Shown here in pieces: positions 9,140 to 18,434 of a stretch of DNA of 43,596 nucleotides; position 1 is the first letter of the stretch, and each line of letters starts with the position of its first letter. The notes under the pieces were generated by a model, which was given only the letters and a program-made list of their open reading frames with translations, had not been told where the DNA came from and made no database searches. Location: positions 1-43,596 of the forward strand of contig NZ_RQYI01000020.1 in the NCBI RefSeq assembly GCF_003859795.1. The letters run 5' to 3'. The translations under genes were made by a program, and so were the position numbers. Source of the stretch: Alloprevotella sp. OH1205_COT-284. Lineage in GTDB: Bacteria > Bacteroidota > Bacteroidia > Bacteroidales > Bacteroidaceae.

Positions 9140-9781
9140 ATGGGTATATTCTCAAAGATATTCGGCCAAAAGAAGCAAACGGCACAAGAGCCCGGATGGC
9201 GCGTGGGAGGAACGGAAGACTTCATAACACTCATCCGCGTTTACTACCAAGCCGTGATGGCTTCCAACTTCGGCATCAGAGATATGCGCCTTCTTCCCGA
9301 TTTGCACATATTCAAACACACGTTCAAAGTGCAAACCGTCAATAATCGCATCGGTTTGGGAGAAAAAAGCAGGTGCAAAAAAATGCTGAAAGAAATATAT
9401 GGCATCTCGGACGATTTTTTCAAAGAAATCGACAACAGCATCAAACGCCGATGCAAAAACATCAACGACATGCAAACCTACCTGTTTCAGTTTCAAGGTT
9501 TCTCACAAGAGTTGATGATGCTGATGGGCAATTTGATGAATTGGAAATTCCGATTGCCCGGTTTCTTGAAAGCGACGCTCAAACGACTCACGGAAAAGAC
9601 AATCAACGACATTTTCACCAAAGAAAATTGGAAAGACGAAGGAGTTCGGCAAGCCGTAGGGCATGTGCGGAGTTATCAAAAACAGCTGGGGTATTCGGCG
9701 GCGTGGATGACGGAATTTGTGTATAACGTCCTCATTTTGGCAAAAAAAGAACCCAAAGGCGACGCCACCGCAGAAAAATAA
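9140..9781 (+). CDS. Conserved-looking hypothetical protein, first gene of the zapA-rny operon
   Basis: Protein of 213 residues with no family recognised. It begins MGIFSKIFGQKKQ, has no signal peptide or clear membrane segment, and is rich in Lys, Met and Phe with long predicted helices. Notable stretches are DMRLLPDLHIFKHTFKVQ, CKKMLKEIYGISDDFFKEI and SAAWMTEFVYNVLILAKKEP. It directly follows a good promoter and precedes by 30 bases a small coiled-coil gene, then zapA and rny. Context suggests a link to division or RNA metabolism, but this is inference only. Confidence 0.75.
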   Translation: MGIFSKIFGQKKQTAQEPGWRVGGTEDFITLIRVYYQAVMASNFGIRDMRLLPDLHIFKHTFKVQTVNNRIGLGEKSRCKKMLKEIYGISDDFFKEIDNSIKRRCKNINDMQTYLFQFQGFSQELMMLMGNLMNWKFRLPGFLKATLKRLTEKTINDIFTKENWKDEGVRQAVGHVRSYQKQLGYSAAWMTEFVYNVLILAKKEPKGDATAEK

Positions 9782-9811
9782 TCCTCATTCAACCCAAAGC
9801 TTCCGACCGCC

Positions 9812-10105
9812 ATGACTCTTGAAGAAGAAAAAAAACTACATCAGTTTGAGACGCGTGTGCGCCAGCTTGTGATGAAGCATAAAAGTGTTGTGGAAGACAA
9901 CAACAAACTCCGAATTATGCTTGACGAGCGCGACACACAAATCAATGCGCTCAAAAATCAAGTGGCAGAAATCGAGAAGCAATACGCCACGCTAAAAATG
10001 GCCAAGATGATAGAAATCACCTCGGCCGAAACAGAGTCTGCGCAAAAACGCATAGCCAAACTTATCAGGGAGATAGATAAGTGCATAGCCATGCTCAACG
10101 TATAA
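9812..10105 (+). CDS. Small coiled-coil protein upstream of zapA
   Basis: Protein of 97 residues, almost wholly a heptad-like coiled coil (HQFETRVRQLVMKHKSVVED, LDERDTQINALKNQVAEI, AQKRIAKLIREIDKCIAML). It has no signal or membrane segment. Its place 11 bases before zapA and its shape recall ZapB-like partners of ZapA, but sequence identity to ZapB was not established. It may be a division accessory protein. Confidence 0.75.
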   Translation: MTLEEEKKLHQFETRVRQLVMKHKSVVEDNNKLRIMLDERDTQINALKNQVAEIEKQYATLKMAKMIEITSAETESAQKRIAKLIREIDKCIAMLNV

Positions 10106-10116
10106 GGCAAACCATT

Positions 10117-10416
10117 ATGGCAGAAATCAGCGACAAACTCGTCATACAACTGCGCATCGGCAACCAGCTGCACCAAATCACCGTGCAACGAGATAAAGAA
10201 AAAATCTTTCGAGATGCTGCGGAATTCATCAATGAGAAATTCAATAAATACAGCGCGACCTTTCCCAATCAAAGCCAAGAGAAATACAGCGCAGTGGTTT
10301 TGATTGATTTGGCCGTACAAATCTTGCAAATACAACACAACAACGACACCCGTCCCTTCGTGGAAGCGATGGAACAACTCACCAAGGAAATCGAAGAAAC
10401 CTTGGAAGAATCATAA
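10117..10416 (+). CDS. zapA: Cell division protein ZapA
   Basis: Protein of 99 residues from the ATG at 10117; a GTG 36 bases earlier lies inside the previous gene. ZapA binds FtsZ and bundles its filaments at the division ring. Visible family features are LRIGNQLHQITVQRDKEKIF, RDAAEFINEKFNKY, the KYSAVVLIDLAVQIL segment and a C-terminal acidic helix (EQLTKEIEETLEES). It is followed after 24 bases by rny. Confidence 0.9.
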   Translation: MAEISDKLVIQLRIGNQLHQITVQRDKEKIFRDAAEFINEKFNKYSATFPNQSQEKYSAVVLIDLAVQILQIQHNNDTRPFVEAMEQLTKEIEETLEES

Positions 10417-10440
10417 CCTCGACACAACAACCTACAAACA

Positions 10441-11982
10441 ATGAATATTATCACCCTCATCATCGCCACCGTTGGTGCTTTGGCACTTGGTTTTGCGATG
10501 GGCTACGGACTATTCAGATATGTGATCGGAGCCATCTATAATAAAAAGATGGAAGCCGCACAACGAGAGGCCGAAGTCATCAAAGAAAAGAAATTGCTCG
10601 AAGTTAAAGAGAAATTTCTCAACAAAAAAGCCGAGTTGGAAAAAGAAGTGCAGCAGCGCAACCAACGCATATTGCAAACTGAAAACAAGCTCAAACAAAA
10701 AGAACTCGGCATCACCCAACGACAAGAAGAATTGGGACGACGGAAACAAGAGTTGGACTCGCAAATGGGACGCCTGAAAGCGCAAGAGCAGCTCATTGCC
10801 CGAAAAGAAGAAGAACTGAACAAAATGCAGCAGAGAGAAATCGAAAAACTCGAAGAGTTATCCGGACTTTCTGCCGAAGAAGCAAAAGAACGCTTGATGG
10901 AAGGGCTCAAAGCCGAAGCACAAACAAGGGCACAGAGCTACATCAACGACATCATGGACGAAGCCAAACTCACAGCCAACAAGGAGGCCAAACGCATCGT
11001 CATCCAAACCATTCAACGAGTGGCAACAGAAACGGCCATCGAAAACAGCGTCACCGTGTTTCACATTGACAACGACGAGGTGAAAGGGCGCATCATCGGA
11101 CGCGAAGGTCGAAACATCAGAGCACTTGAAGCAGCTACCGGAGTGGAAATCGTGGTAGACGACACGCCCGAAGCCATTGTCATCAGTGCCTTCGACCCCG
11201 TTCGTCGCGAAATCTGTCGTTTGGCTCTCCACAACCTGATTTCAGACGGACGCATACACCCGGCACGCATCGAGGAAGTGGTGGCCAAAGTGAGTAAGCA
11301 GGTGGAGGAAGAAGTTATTGAAACCGGAAAACGAACCGCTATTGATTTGGGAGTCCATGGCCTACACCCCGAACTGATCCGCATCGTCGGAAAAATGAAA
11401 TATCGCTCTTCTTACGGGCAAAACCTTTTGCAACACGCACGCGAAACGGCTAACCTCTGCGGCATCATGGCAGCGGAACTCGGCCTAAATCCGAAAAAAG
11501 CGAAACGTGCGGGTTTATTGCACGACATCGGTAAGGTGCCCGACGAAGAAACAGAACTCCCTCACGCTCTCTATGGGGCAAAACTCGCCGAAAAATACAA
11601 AGAAAAGCCCGATGTATGCAATGCTATCGGTGCGCACCATGATGAAATCGAGATGACGAGCCTTCTTGCTCCCATTGTGCAAGTTTGCGATGCTATCTCG
11701 GGAGCACGCCCCGGAGCACGACGCGAAATTGTTGAGGCTTACATCAAACGCCTCAACGATCTTGAAAATATAGCCATGAGCTATCCCGGCGTTGTCAAAA
11801 CCTATGCTATTCAAGCCGGCCGCGAACTGCGTGTGATTGTGGGAGCAGACAAAATCAGCGACAAAGAGATCGAAAACCTGTCTAACAACATAGCTACCCG
11901 CATTCAAAACGAAATGACTTATCCCGGTCAGGTTAAAATCACCGTCATACGTGAAACCCGTTCTATAAGCTATGCCAAATAA
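10441..11982 (+). CDS. rny: Ribonuclease Y
   Basis: Membrane-anchored endoribonuclease that starts mRNA decay. The 513-residue length is typical. In order: an N-terminal membrane helix ([18 protein letters not shown]), a long charged coiled coil (about 35-185), a KH domain with [19 protein letters not shown] near residue 216, and an HD domain with [10 protein letters not shown] at about 361 and a later GAHHDE metal-binding segment. The sequence ends [17 protein letters not shown], as in other RNase Y proteins. Last gene of the four-gene operon that begins at 9140. Confidence 0.97.
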   Translation: MNIITLIIATVGALALGFAMGYGLFRYVIGAIYNKKMEAAQREAEVIKEKKLLEVKEKFLNKKAELEKEVQQRNQRILQTENKLKQKELGITQRQEELGRRKQELDSQMGRLKAQEQLIARKEEELNKMQQREIEKLEELSGLSAEEAKERLMEGLKAEAQTRAQSYINDIMDEAKLTANKEAKRIVIQTIQRVATETAIENSVTVFHIDNDEVKGRIIGREGRNIRALEAATGVEIVVDDTPEAIVISAFDPVRREICRLALHNLISDGRIHPARIEEVVAKVSKQVEEEVIETGKRTAIDLGVHGLHPELIRIVGKMKYRSSYGQNLLQHARETANLCGIMAAELGLNPKKAKRAGLLHDIGKVPDEETELPHALYGAKLAEKYKEKPDVCNAIGAHHDEIEMTSLLAPIVQVCDAISGARPGARREIVEAYIKRLNDLENIAMSYPGVVKTYAIQAGRELRVIVGADKISDKEIENLSNNIATRIQNEMTYPGQVKITVIRETRSISYAK

Positions 11983-12010
11983 AAGGTAACAGAATAAAAA
12001 AGCAGATGAA

Positions 12011-12039
12011 AGAGACGCGCCGACCTCGGACGCGTCTCT
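12011..12039 (+). terminator. Probable hairpin terminator after rny
   Basis: AGAGACGCG (12011-12019) pairs with CGCGTCTCT (12031-12039) and an inner CCGA/TCGG stem extends it. There is no T-run after it. Confidence 0.5.
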
Positions 12040-12085
12040 CTGTTGAAACCGCTGCAAAGCCACCCCTATTTTCGTGATGTACTCG

Positions 12086-12655
12086 AACGCACCTTTGGCT
12101 ACACACCAAATGCGTTTTTAGTTTTTTAGGGGGGCAGGATTGCCGTTATGCGGACTTCCCCCTATGGTTTATCTCGTAAAACGTCGAAAAACATACACTA
12201 TTTCTTGCATATTATTGAAATTCAGCAACATGTAAGTGTACATAACAGTTTGACGGCATACACAAGGAGTGTTTAAGTCTTTGATGCACAGACAAAAACG
12301 AATGTAGACGGATTTTCCCAAAACCTACACTGTCTACATGGTCGGGGGGGCGAGCATCTGCACACCTTCCCGATAGAGTGTGTAGGTTGTAATGACGAAT
12401 GTAGTTGAAACCTCGCATTGTCTACATTCCCAACGACCTATATATCTGCGACTTAACAAATAAAATGTAGACAATGTAGATAAAAACAAGAAAAAGTCCC
12501 GGTAAAGGCTGAAAGTTCCTTTTTTATAGAAGAAACTCCTCACCTCCTCTTCGGCTTGTCCGAATATATTTTCAATGCGTCGGAGCACATCTTACCTAAG
12601 GAGTAGAATAAACGGAGTAACGAGTAGAAAAATCTATCACTGACCTAAATTTCGC
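12086..12655 (+). repeat. Dispersed GTAGAC-palindrome element, copy B
   Basis: About 570 noncoding bases that align from end to end with copies C (23110) and D (32311). Shared landmarks in order: GTTTTTAG and a hairpin with outer stem 12127-12133/12158-12164; CGTAAAACGTCGAAAAACAT near 12174; ACGAATGTAGACGG near 12298 pairing with GTCTACAT at 12332-12339; GAATGTAG (12396-12403) pairing with CTACATTC (12422-12429); AATGTAGACAATGTAGA near 12464; a GCGTCGGAGCACA segment near 12577; GAGTAGAA repeats (12601-12629); and TCACTGACCTAAATTTC at the end. Insertions between copies break every reading frame, so it is not coding. It separates the rny operon from the polysaccharide cluster. Confidence 0.85.
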
Positions 12656-13008
12656 AAGTCCTTCATCGGCTCTCTCTCGGTGATTCGGATTTCCCGTAAT
12701 CGTCTAAAAGGCCTTTCCAATGTATGGAGGCCCTTCACCCTCAAAAATAGAATGAAACTTTTGCAGAAATCTCCTCTGATCTGTCAATCAACCGATCGCA
12801 TGCACACAAAGAATACAAAAACGAATGCCGGGTAAGCAATGTTTCTTCAAAGCAAATTGCCCTATTTACCACAATAAAACAAACCCAAAAGCGTTTATTC
12901 ATTAAACCTTGCCTTCGCATTGATACAACGAAACTACTCTTTCACTTCCTTTATCGGAAAAGGAGAAAGGAATAGCTCCGTGAACTGCGAACAGACCTTA
13001 AAACAAGA
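12656..13008. other. Gene-free stretch before the polysaccharide cluster
   Basis: No gene, clear promoter or strong hairpin is visible here. The promoter of the polysaccharide cluster should lie in this stretch but only weak -7-like sequences are present. Confidence 0.5.
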
Positions 13009-13653
13009 ATGAACGCCCATCATTTTATCATGCCTGACACCAACGTAACAGACGACGTAAACAACCACAAACGACTTTCTATCGGCCAACAATATACGAA
13101 AAGAGCATTTGATATTTTCTTCTCCTTCTGGGCACTCATCTTTTTGGCTCCCGTATTTTTGAGCATAATCATCCTGCAAAAAGCCACTTCGAAAGAATCC
13201 GTTTTTTTTCGACAAGAAAGGATAGGATTGAAAGGAAGACCTTTCATGATTCAAAAATTTAGGACGATGAAAGAAGATGCAGAAGAAAACGGGCCACAGC
13301 TGGCCAATGAGAAGGAACTAAACAAATACACCAAGTTGGGACTCTTTCTTCGCAGAACTCATCTGGATGAACTCCCACAATTATGGAACGTTCTGAAAGG
13401 AGAAATGTCGTTTGTGGGCTATCGACCGGAACGCCGGTATTTCATCGACCAAATTCTGAAAATAGACAACAGATACATCGAACTCTACGATATGCGCCCC
13501 GGCATCACTTCCGAAGCAGCGATCTATAACGGCTATACCGATACGATGGAGAAAATGTTACTTCGTCTTGACATGGATTTAGCCTATATGAAAAAAAGTT
13601 CCATCAAAACCGACTTGATCATACTTTTCAAAACTATCGGTATGTTTTTCTAA
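13009..13653 (+). CDS. Bacterial sugar transferase (polyprenyl-phosphate hexose-1-phosphate transferase type)
   Basis: Likely starts a polysaccharide repeat unit by moving a sugar phosphate onto undecaprenyl phosphate at the inner membrane. The 214 residues form the short, catalytic-domain-only version of the WbaP/WcaJ family: YTKRAFDIFFSFWALIFLAP (re-entrant or membrane helix), FFRQERIGLKGRPF, IQKFRTMKEDAE, RRTHLDELPQLWNVLKGEMS, FVGYRPER and MRPGIT. An in-frame ATG at 13030 is an alternative start. First gene of a nine-gene cluster in one direction. Confidence 0.92.
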   Translation: MNAHHFIMPDTNVTDDVNNHKRLSIGQQYTKRAFDIFFSFWALIFLAPVFLSIIILQKATSKESVFFRQERIGLKGRPFMIQKFRTMKEDAEENGPQLANEKELNKYTKLGLFLRRTHLDELPQLWNVLKGEMSFVGYRPERRYFIDQILKIDNRYIELYDMRPGITSEAAIYNGYTDTMEKMLLRLDMDLAYMKKSSIKTDLIILFKTIGMFF

Positions 13654-13693
13654 ATAAAGACATACAACATCATAGCTTGCAATACTTTCAATA

Positions 13694-16216
13694 ATGAATA
13701 TCAAGAAAATTTTCTTTCTGCTTGTTTTGGGCTGTTTATTTGTCCAAACAAGTTTTGCACAAAATACGATGAGCGACGAACAAATCATGTCGTTCGTAGC
13801 CAGAGAAAGAGCCAAGAATACTCCAAACAGTCAGATTGTCACACTATTGATCGAAAGAGGAGTTTCCATTGACCGCATCAGGAAGATCAAGGAAAAATAC
13901 GAAAAACAAAAAAATAAGACCATCCAAGGTGCCATCAATATTTCGGGAATAGACAAAAAGACAGAAAGCAGATTGCGCAAAAACAACGGAGAAAAAACGC
14001 AAGAACAAAATCCCAACTTCAAACATACGGCAAAGGAGACAGAAAACGAAATTGAACTTTCCGATTATGAAAAAGAAAGATTAAAAATAAAACGCCGAAA
14101 GGCGATGAGAAAAGAGCTTGATTTCGTTTTGGAAGACAGTATAGACTACGACGAAATAGAAGAAGAATATCTGCTCCCCAAGAAAAAAGAGAAACAAGTT
14201 TTTGGAAGAAATATTTTCAAAAACAAAGAACTGACCTTCGAACCGGAAATGAATATTGCCACTCCCTCTGATTACAGATTGGGAGCGGGAGATGCCGTAT
14301 ATGTAGATATTTGGGGAGCTTCCCAAAAACAATATATAGCCACAGTCAGTCCCGAAGGAGTGATCAATATTGAAAATTTCGGGCCGATTCAAGTCAGTGG
14401 AATGACAGTAGGACAGGCGAACAATCATGTTCGTTCGATACTGGGACAACGCTTCGGAGGTTCAAACATTAAACTCACCGTCGGACAGACCAAAACCATC
14501 ACCGTCAATGTGATGGGAGAAGTAGAACACCCTGGAACCTATACCCTATCGGCTTTTGCCACCGTATTCCATGCACTTTACATGGCAGGAGGAACCAATG
14601 AAATCGGAACGATGCGATCTATCAAGGTATATCGCAACAACAAACTGATTTCCAACATAGACCTTTATGACTATATTCTCAACGGAAATCTCAAAGGAAA
14701 CGTTCGCCTCGCCTCCAACGATGTCATCGTGGTGGGAGCATACGAATGCTTGGTAAACATCACGGGAAAAGTAAAACGCCCCATGTTTTACGAAATGAAA
14801 ACTTCGGAAAGCGTTGCCACCTTGCTCAAATATGCAGGCGGATTTACCGGCGATGCCTACGAGGATCAAGTGAAACTCGTGCGCAAAAACGGAGGTCTGA
14901 TCAGTGTCTATACCCTTGGAGATTTTGAAAGAGGGAAATTCCAATTGATGGATGCCGACTCTATCAGCGTAGATTCCGTGCTCAATCGTTATAAAAACAT
15001 GGTCGATCTGCGCGGCGCCGTGATGCGTCCGGGATTATATCAAATGGATGGCAACATATCTACCGTTCGACAACTCATCGAAACCGCAGGAGGGCTTACG
15101 GAAGATGCCATGACGACGCATGGCTTGATTCATCGTCGCAAAGAAGACCGTACCTTGATGACCGAACGCTTCAACATCGGTGCTTTGCTTAACCACAGCG
15201 CACCCGACATCGCGCTTCGTAATGAAGACGCCGTATTCATTCCATCACGAAAAGATCTGAATGAAGAACTCACATTGAGCATCGAAGGAGAAGTACGTTA
15301 TCCGGGGAAATATCAATTTTCCGAGAATACGACCATCGAATCTTTTATTCTGCAAGCCGGCGGACTGACAGACAAGGCCAGTTTGGCAAAAGTAGACGTA
15401 TCCAGACGCATTCGCGACAAAAAAGCAATGGTCACCGGCAATCAAATGGCCGAATTTTTCACATTCTCGCTCAAAGAAGGTTTTGTGATCGACGGAGAGT
15501 CTAATTTTATACTACAACCTTTCGACGAAGTATTCGTGCGCACTTCTCCCGGATACTACGAACAACAACATGTCATCATCGAGGGGGAAGTACCTTTTGC
15601 CGGTCGCTACACCATTACCAAGAAAAACACGCGTCTTTCCGATCTTGTCCAACTTGCCGGCGGAGTAACCAAAGATGCCTTTTTGGAAGGTGCCCGATTA
15701 GAACGCCAAATGACCGACATCGAGAAATTGAAACAACAAGAAATTATCAAAATTTCCAGCATTAACGACTCGACCGATGTCCGCAAGATACATATCGGCG
15801 AACAGAAGAACGTCGGAATACACCTTGAAAAAGCCCTTGCCAATCCCGGCAGCAACCGTTGGGACATTATTCTCAAAGACGGCGACCGTCTGATTATCCC
15901 CCAATTCGACAATACGGTCAGCATCAGCGGAGAAGTCATGTTTCCCAATACCGTGGCTTATAAACCCGGCGCAAACTTATCTTATTATATCAACCAATGC
16001 GGCGGATATAGTTTAAAAGCCAAAGAGCGACGTACATTTGCCGTCCACATGAACGGTACAGTGGGAAGAGTTCGTTCTTCAAAAGACATAAAACCCGGTT
16101 CCAACATCGTGGTGCCGGCCAAACGCAAGAGCAACATCCCATTCACCTCTTGGGTTTCGCTCTCCATGACCATAGCCACTTTGGCCGCAGTAGTTGTCAG
16201 TGCTTTCAAGAAATAA
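13694..16216 (+). CDS. SLBB-domain polysaccharide export outer-membrane protein (Wza-like)
   Basis: Protein of 840 residues that probably forms the periplasmic and outer-membrane channel for the polysaccharide. It has a signal peptide (KKIFFLLVLGCLFVQTSFAQ), a charged Lys/Glu-rich linker (about 25-180), a Poly_export domain from about 190 (YRLGAGDAVYVDIWG, SPEGVINIENFGPIQVSGMT), then a series of SLBB units recognised by repeats such as VMGEVEHPGTY, LRGAVMRPGLYQM, IEGEVRYPGKY, IEGEVPFAGRYT and ISGEVMFPNTVAYKPG. A C-terminal membrane helix (SWVSLSMTIATLAAVVVSAF) ends it. It is much longer than Wza of proteobacteria, as is usual in Bacteroidetes. Confidence 0.92.
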   Translation: MNIKKIFFLLVLGCLFVQTSFAQNTMSDEQIMSFVARERAKNTPNSQIVTLLIERGVSIDRIRKIKEKYEKQKNKTIQGAINISGIDKKTESRLRKNNGEKTQEQNPNFKHTAKETENEIELSDYEKERLKIKRRKAMRKELDFVLEDSIDYDEIEEEYLLPKKKEKQVFGRNIFKNKELTFEPEMNIATPSDYRLGAGDAVYVDIWGASQKQYIATVSPEGVINIENFGPIQVSGMTVGQANNHVRSILGQRFGGSNIKLTVGQTKTITVNVMGEVEHPGTYTLSAFATVFHALYMAGGTNEIGTMRSIKVYRNNKLISNIDLYDYILNGNLKGNVRLASNDVIVVGAYECLVNITGKVKRPMFYEMKTSESVATLLKYAGGFTGDAYEDQVKLVRKNGGLISVYTLGDFERGKFQLMDADSISVDSVLNRYKNMVDLRGAVMRPGLYQMDGNISTVRQLIETAGGLTEDAMTTHGLIHRRKEDRTLMTERFNIGALLNHSAPDIALRNEDAVFIPSRKDLNEELTLSIEGEVRYPGKYQFSENTTIESFILQAGGLTDKASLAKVDVSRRIRDKKAMVTGNQMAEFFTFSLKEGFVIDGESNFILQPFDEVFVRTSPGYYEQQHVIIEGEVPFAGRYTITKKNTRLSDLVQLAGGVTKDAFLEGARLERQMTDIEKLKQQEIIKISSINDSTDVRKIHIGEQKNVGIHLEKALANPGSNRWDIILKDGDRLIIPQFDNTVSISGEVMFPNTVAYKPGANLSYYINQCGGYSLKAKERRTFAVHMNGTVGRVRSSKDIKPGSNIVVPAKRKSNIPFTSWVSLSMTIATLAAVVVSAFKK

Positions 16217-16228
16217 GTACCTTTGCCA

Positions 16229-17668
16229 ATGCAAGATCTTAAAAAACTCTTTTTAAAAGGCATGGGATGGGGAGTCATTGATAATCTCTCCGGCACAGGG
16301 ATCAACTTCATTGTGGGAATTATCTTGGCTCGACAACTGTCTCCGCAAGAATTTGGCATTGTGGGAATAGCCCTTGTTTTGATAGGCATTTCCAATGTCA
16401 TTATTGATGGCGGTCTCTCCAATGCACTTATCAGAGATTCCAAAGCGGGAGAAAGAGAATATGCCACGGCATTGACCCTCAATATCACTGTCGGTCTCAC
16501 CTTATACATGCTCTTCTTTTGGGGAGCTCCTTGGGTTTCTGCATTCTATAAGATTCCCCAACTTACTCAGGTCATCCGCCTGCTATCTTTGGTACTTCTT
16601 TTTAACAGTATCACAATTGTTCCCAAAGCCAGATTGAGCAAAGCCGTAGATTTTCGGAAACAAGCAATAGCTTCTCTTTGCTCTTCTTTGATCAGTGCCG
16701 CAGTTGGAATTTCCATGGCATTTCGCGGTTTTGGCATTTGGTCTTTGGTGGCACAACAAATCACTCGCCAATCCATTTACGCACTTTGCTTATGGTGGCA
16801 GGTTCATCTTCTCCCTCGCCTCGGATTAAATTTCCGAATAGCACAACATTTGCTCTCGTTTGGGCTGCGCATCTTGCTTTCTGCCTTATTGGACAGTTTA
16901 TACAACAACCTTTATTATATGTTCATCGGTAAGCTCTATTCTCCGCGTCAACTGGGTTTATATACACGAGCAGAGCAATTTAGTTCTATTCTTGCCATCA
17001 ACTTTGGCATGGTATTACAAAAAGTATCTCTCCCCATTTTAACTCAAAGTCACGAGAATGAGAAAAAGATGCAACACACTTTCATCCGCTTACTGAACTT
17101 TTCCACCTTATTCTCTGCCCTTCTTTGTTTCTCCCTTTCGGCCACAGCCGAACACTTAATTGTCGTATTGATCGGGCCAAAATGGATAGAGAGTATTGAC
17201 ATTCTGCGCATTTTATGTTTTGCGGCTTTTTTTCAGCCTCTCATCATTGTTCATCAAAACATTTTGCAAGTATACGGAAAAGCCAAATTATTCTTACACT
17301 TGGAAATCTTTAAGAAATCCTTTGCTGTCTGCATCATTGTCGCAGGTATTGCTTGGAGCTTTACGGCATTGCTTTGGGGTATCGTGCTGATCTCCGTTCT
17401 TTCTTTAATGATTCATGCTTATCATAGCAGAAAGCTCATTCCGGCAATCACCCTCACCCTGCAACTACGTTCTATTCTCCGTTATCTGTTGAGCATCGGT
17501 TCATGGATGGGATTGGTCTATATCGTGGGAACGTTTATCGAAAATCCTTATATGGGGCTTTCGGTCCAACTCGGAGTGCTTGCTCTTGGTGGAGGAATAA
17601 TGTTGCGTTTCATATTCAAAGAAGAACGCGCACAAATATACAGTCTATTGAAAAGACAAAACGCATGA
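16229..17668 (+). CDS. Polysaccharide flippase (Wzx/MATE-like, Polysacc_synt family)
   Basis: Inner-membrane protein of 479 residues with about 12-14 hydrophobic segments that likely flips lipid-linked repeat units outward. Family features are the N-terminal KGMGWGVIDNLSGTGINF, ILARQLSPQEFGIVGIALVL, FRKQAIASLCSSLISAAVGI and the central FGLRILLSALLDSLYNNLYYMFIG followed by GLYTRAEQF. The ATG at 16229 was taken; a TTG 6 bases earlier is also open. The stop overlaps the next start (ATGA). Confidence 0.9.
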   Translation: MQDLKKLFLKGMGWGVIDNLSGTGINFIVGIILARQLSPQEFGIVGIALVLIGISNVIIDGGLSNALIRDSKAGEREYATALTLNITVGLTLYMLFFWGAPWVSAFYKIPQLTQVIRLLSLVLLFNSITIVPKARLSKAVDFRKQAIASLCSSLISAAVGISMAFRGFGIWSLVAQQITRQSIYALCLWWQVHLLPRLGLNFRIAQHLLSFGLRILLSALLDSLYNNLYYMFIGKLYSPRQLGLYTRAEQFSSILAINFGMVLQKVSLPILTQSHENEKKMQHTFIRLLNFSTLFSALLCFSLSATAEHLIVVLIGPKWIESIDILRILCFAAFFQPLIIVHQNILQVYGKAKLFLHLEIFKKSFAVCIIVAGIAWSFTALLWGIVLISVLSLMIHAYHSRKLIPAITLTLQLRSILRYLLSIGSWMGLVYIVGTFIENPYMGLSVQLGVLALGGGIMLRFIFKEERAQIYSLLKRQNA

Positions 17669-18411
17669 CGACACAGTTTCCATATTTACTAACGATCATA
17701 ACGGTGGTAAGAAATGCGGCATCCGAAATAGAATGCACGCTACAAAGCATTGCATCTCTTAAATCTGCCCATATCCAATATATTGTTCTCGACGGAGGAA
17801 GCACAGACGGAACGCAAGAAATCATTCAACGCTATGCACATATCATAGACTATTGGCATAGCCGCTCTGATCTGGGCATATATCATGCCCTCAATTCCGC
17901 TATCCATTTGGCCAAAGGCGCATTTATACTTACGATCAATGCCGGCGATCGTTTGTTGGCTTTTCCCCAAGAAGCATTACAAGAAGCATTGAAAAAAGAA
18001 TTGGATTTGGTTTGCTTCTCCGTGATGACAGAAGATGAGCAAATTGCCATCCCCGTTTGGAACGGCGATCTCCGGCTTTACAACACTCTTCCTCACCAAG
18101 GTTGCTGCTACCATTCACGTCTTTTTGAGCAATACAGATACGACATCCGATACCATGTTTATGGAGATTTTGATCTGAACCAACGTTTGTTTTTAGCCAA
18201 GACAAAAGCTCAGGTCTTTCCTGAAATCATTGCTTACCATGATCTGCAAGGTGTATCCAACGACAGTAAATTTGCCTCGGAAATGCTCAATGTAGTCCGT
18301 AGAAATTTAGGTCTCACAGGTTTGCTGTTTTCATGGCTCTACTTCAAAAAAGCCGGTCTGAAATTGCGATGGCATCGTTTACAAAACAGACTTCGTTTGT
18401 TCTTCTCGTGA
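17665..18411 (+). CDS. Glycosyltransferase family 2
   Basis: Cytoplasmic GT-A enzyme of 248 residues, probably adding one sugar of the repeat unit. Motifs: LTIITVVRNAASEIECTLQS, IVLDGGSTDGTQEIIQ, a WHSRSDLGIYHALNSAIHLA segment and LTINAGDR (DxD-equivalent). The start overlaps the flippase stop, which fixes it well; the frame is open further upstream but inside the flippase gene. The specific sugar cannot be told from sequence. Confidence 0.9.
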   Translation: MTTQFPYLLTIITVVRNAASEIECTLQSIASLKSAHIQYIVLDGGSTDGTQEIIQRYAHIIDYWHSRSDLGIYHALNSAIHLAKGAFILTINAGDRLLAFPQEALQEALKKELDLVCFSVMTEDEQIAIPVWNGDLRLYNTLPHQGCCYHSRLFEQYRYDIRYHVYGDFDLNQRLFLAKTKAQVFPEIIAYHDLQGVSNDSKFASEMLNVVRRNLGLTGLLFSWLYFKKAGLKLRWHRLQNRLRLFFS

Positions 18412-18434
18412 ATTGACTCTTTAAACTATCAACA

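Noticed and set aside
12212-12588. Minus-strand open frames inside copy B, with partial look-alikes in copies A, C and D
   Set aside because: The shared amino acid stretches fall into different frames in different copies, and insertions are not multiples of three, so the element is not protein coding.
12086-12655. Reading the element as a CRISPR array
   Set aside because: Repeated units are short, unequally spaced and in both orientations; there are no regular spacers and no cas genes.
16218-16225. TACCTTTG box just before the flippase gene
   Set aside because: It lies only 3 bases before the start codon, inside a tightly packed operon with no -33 box, so it is probably chance.
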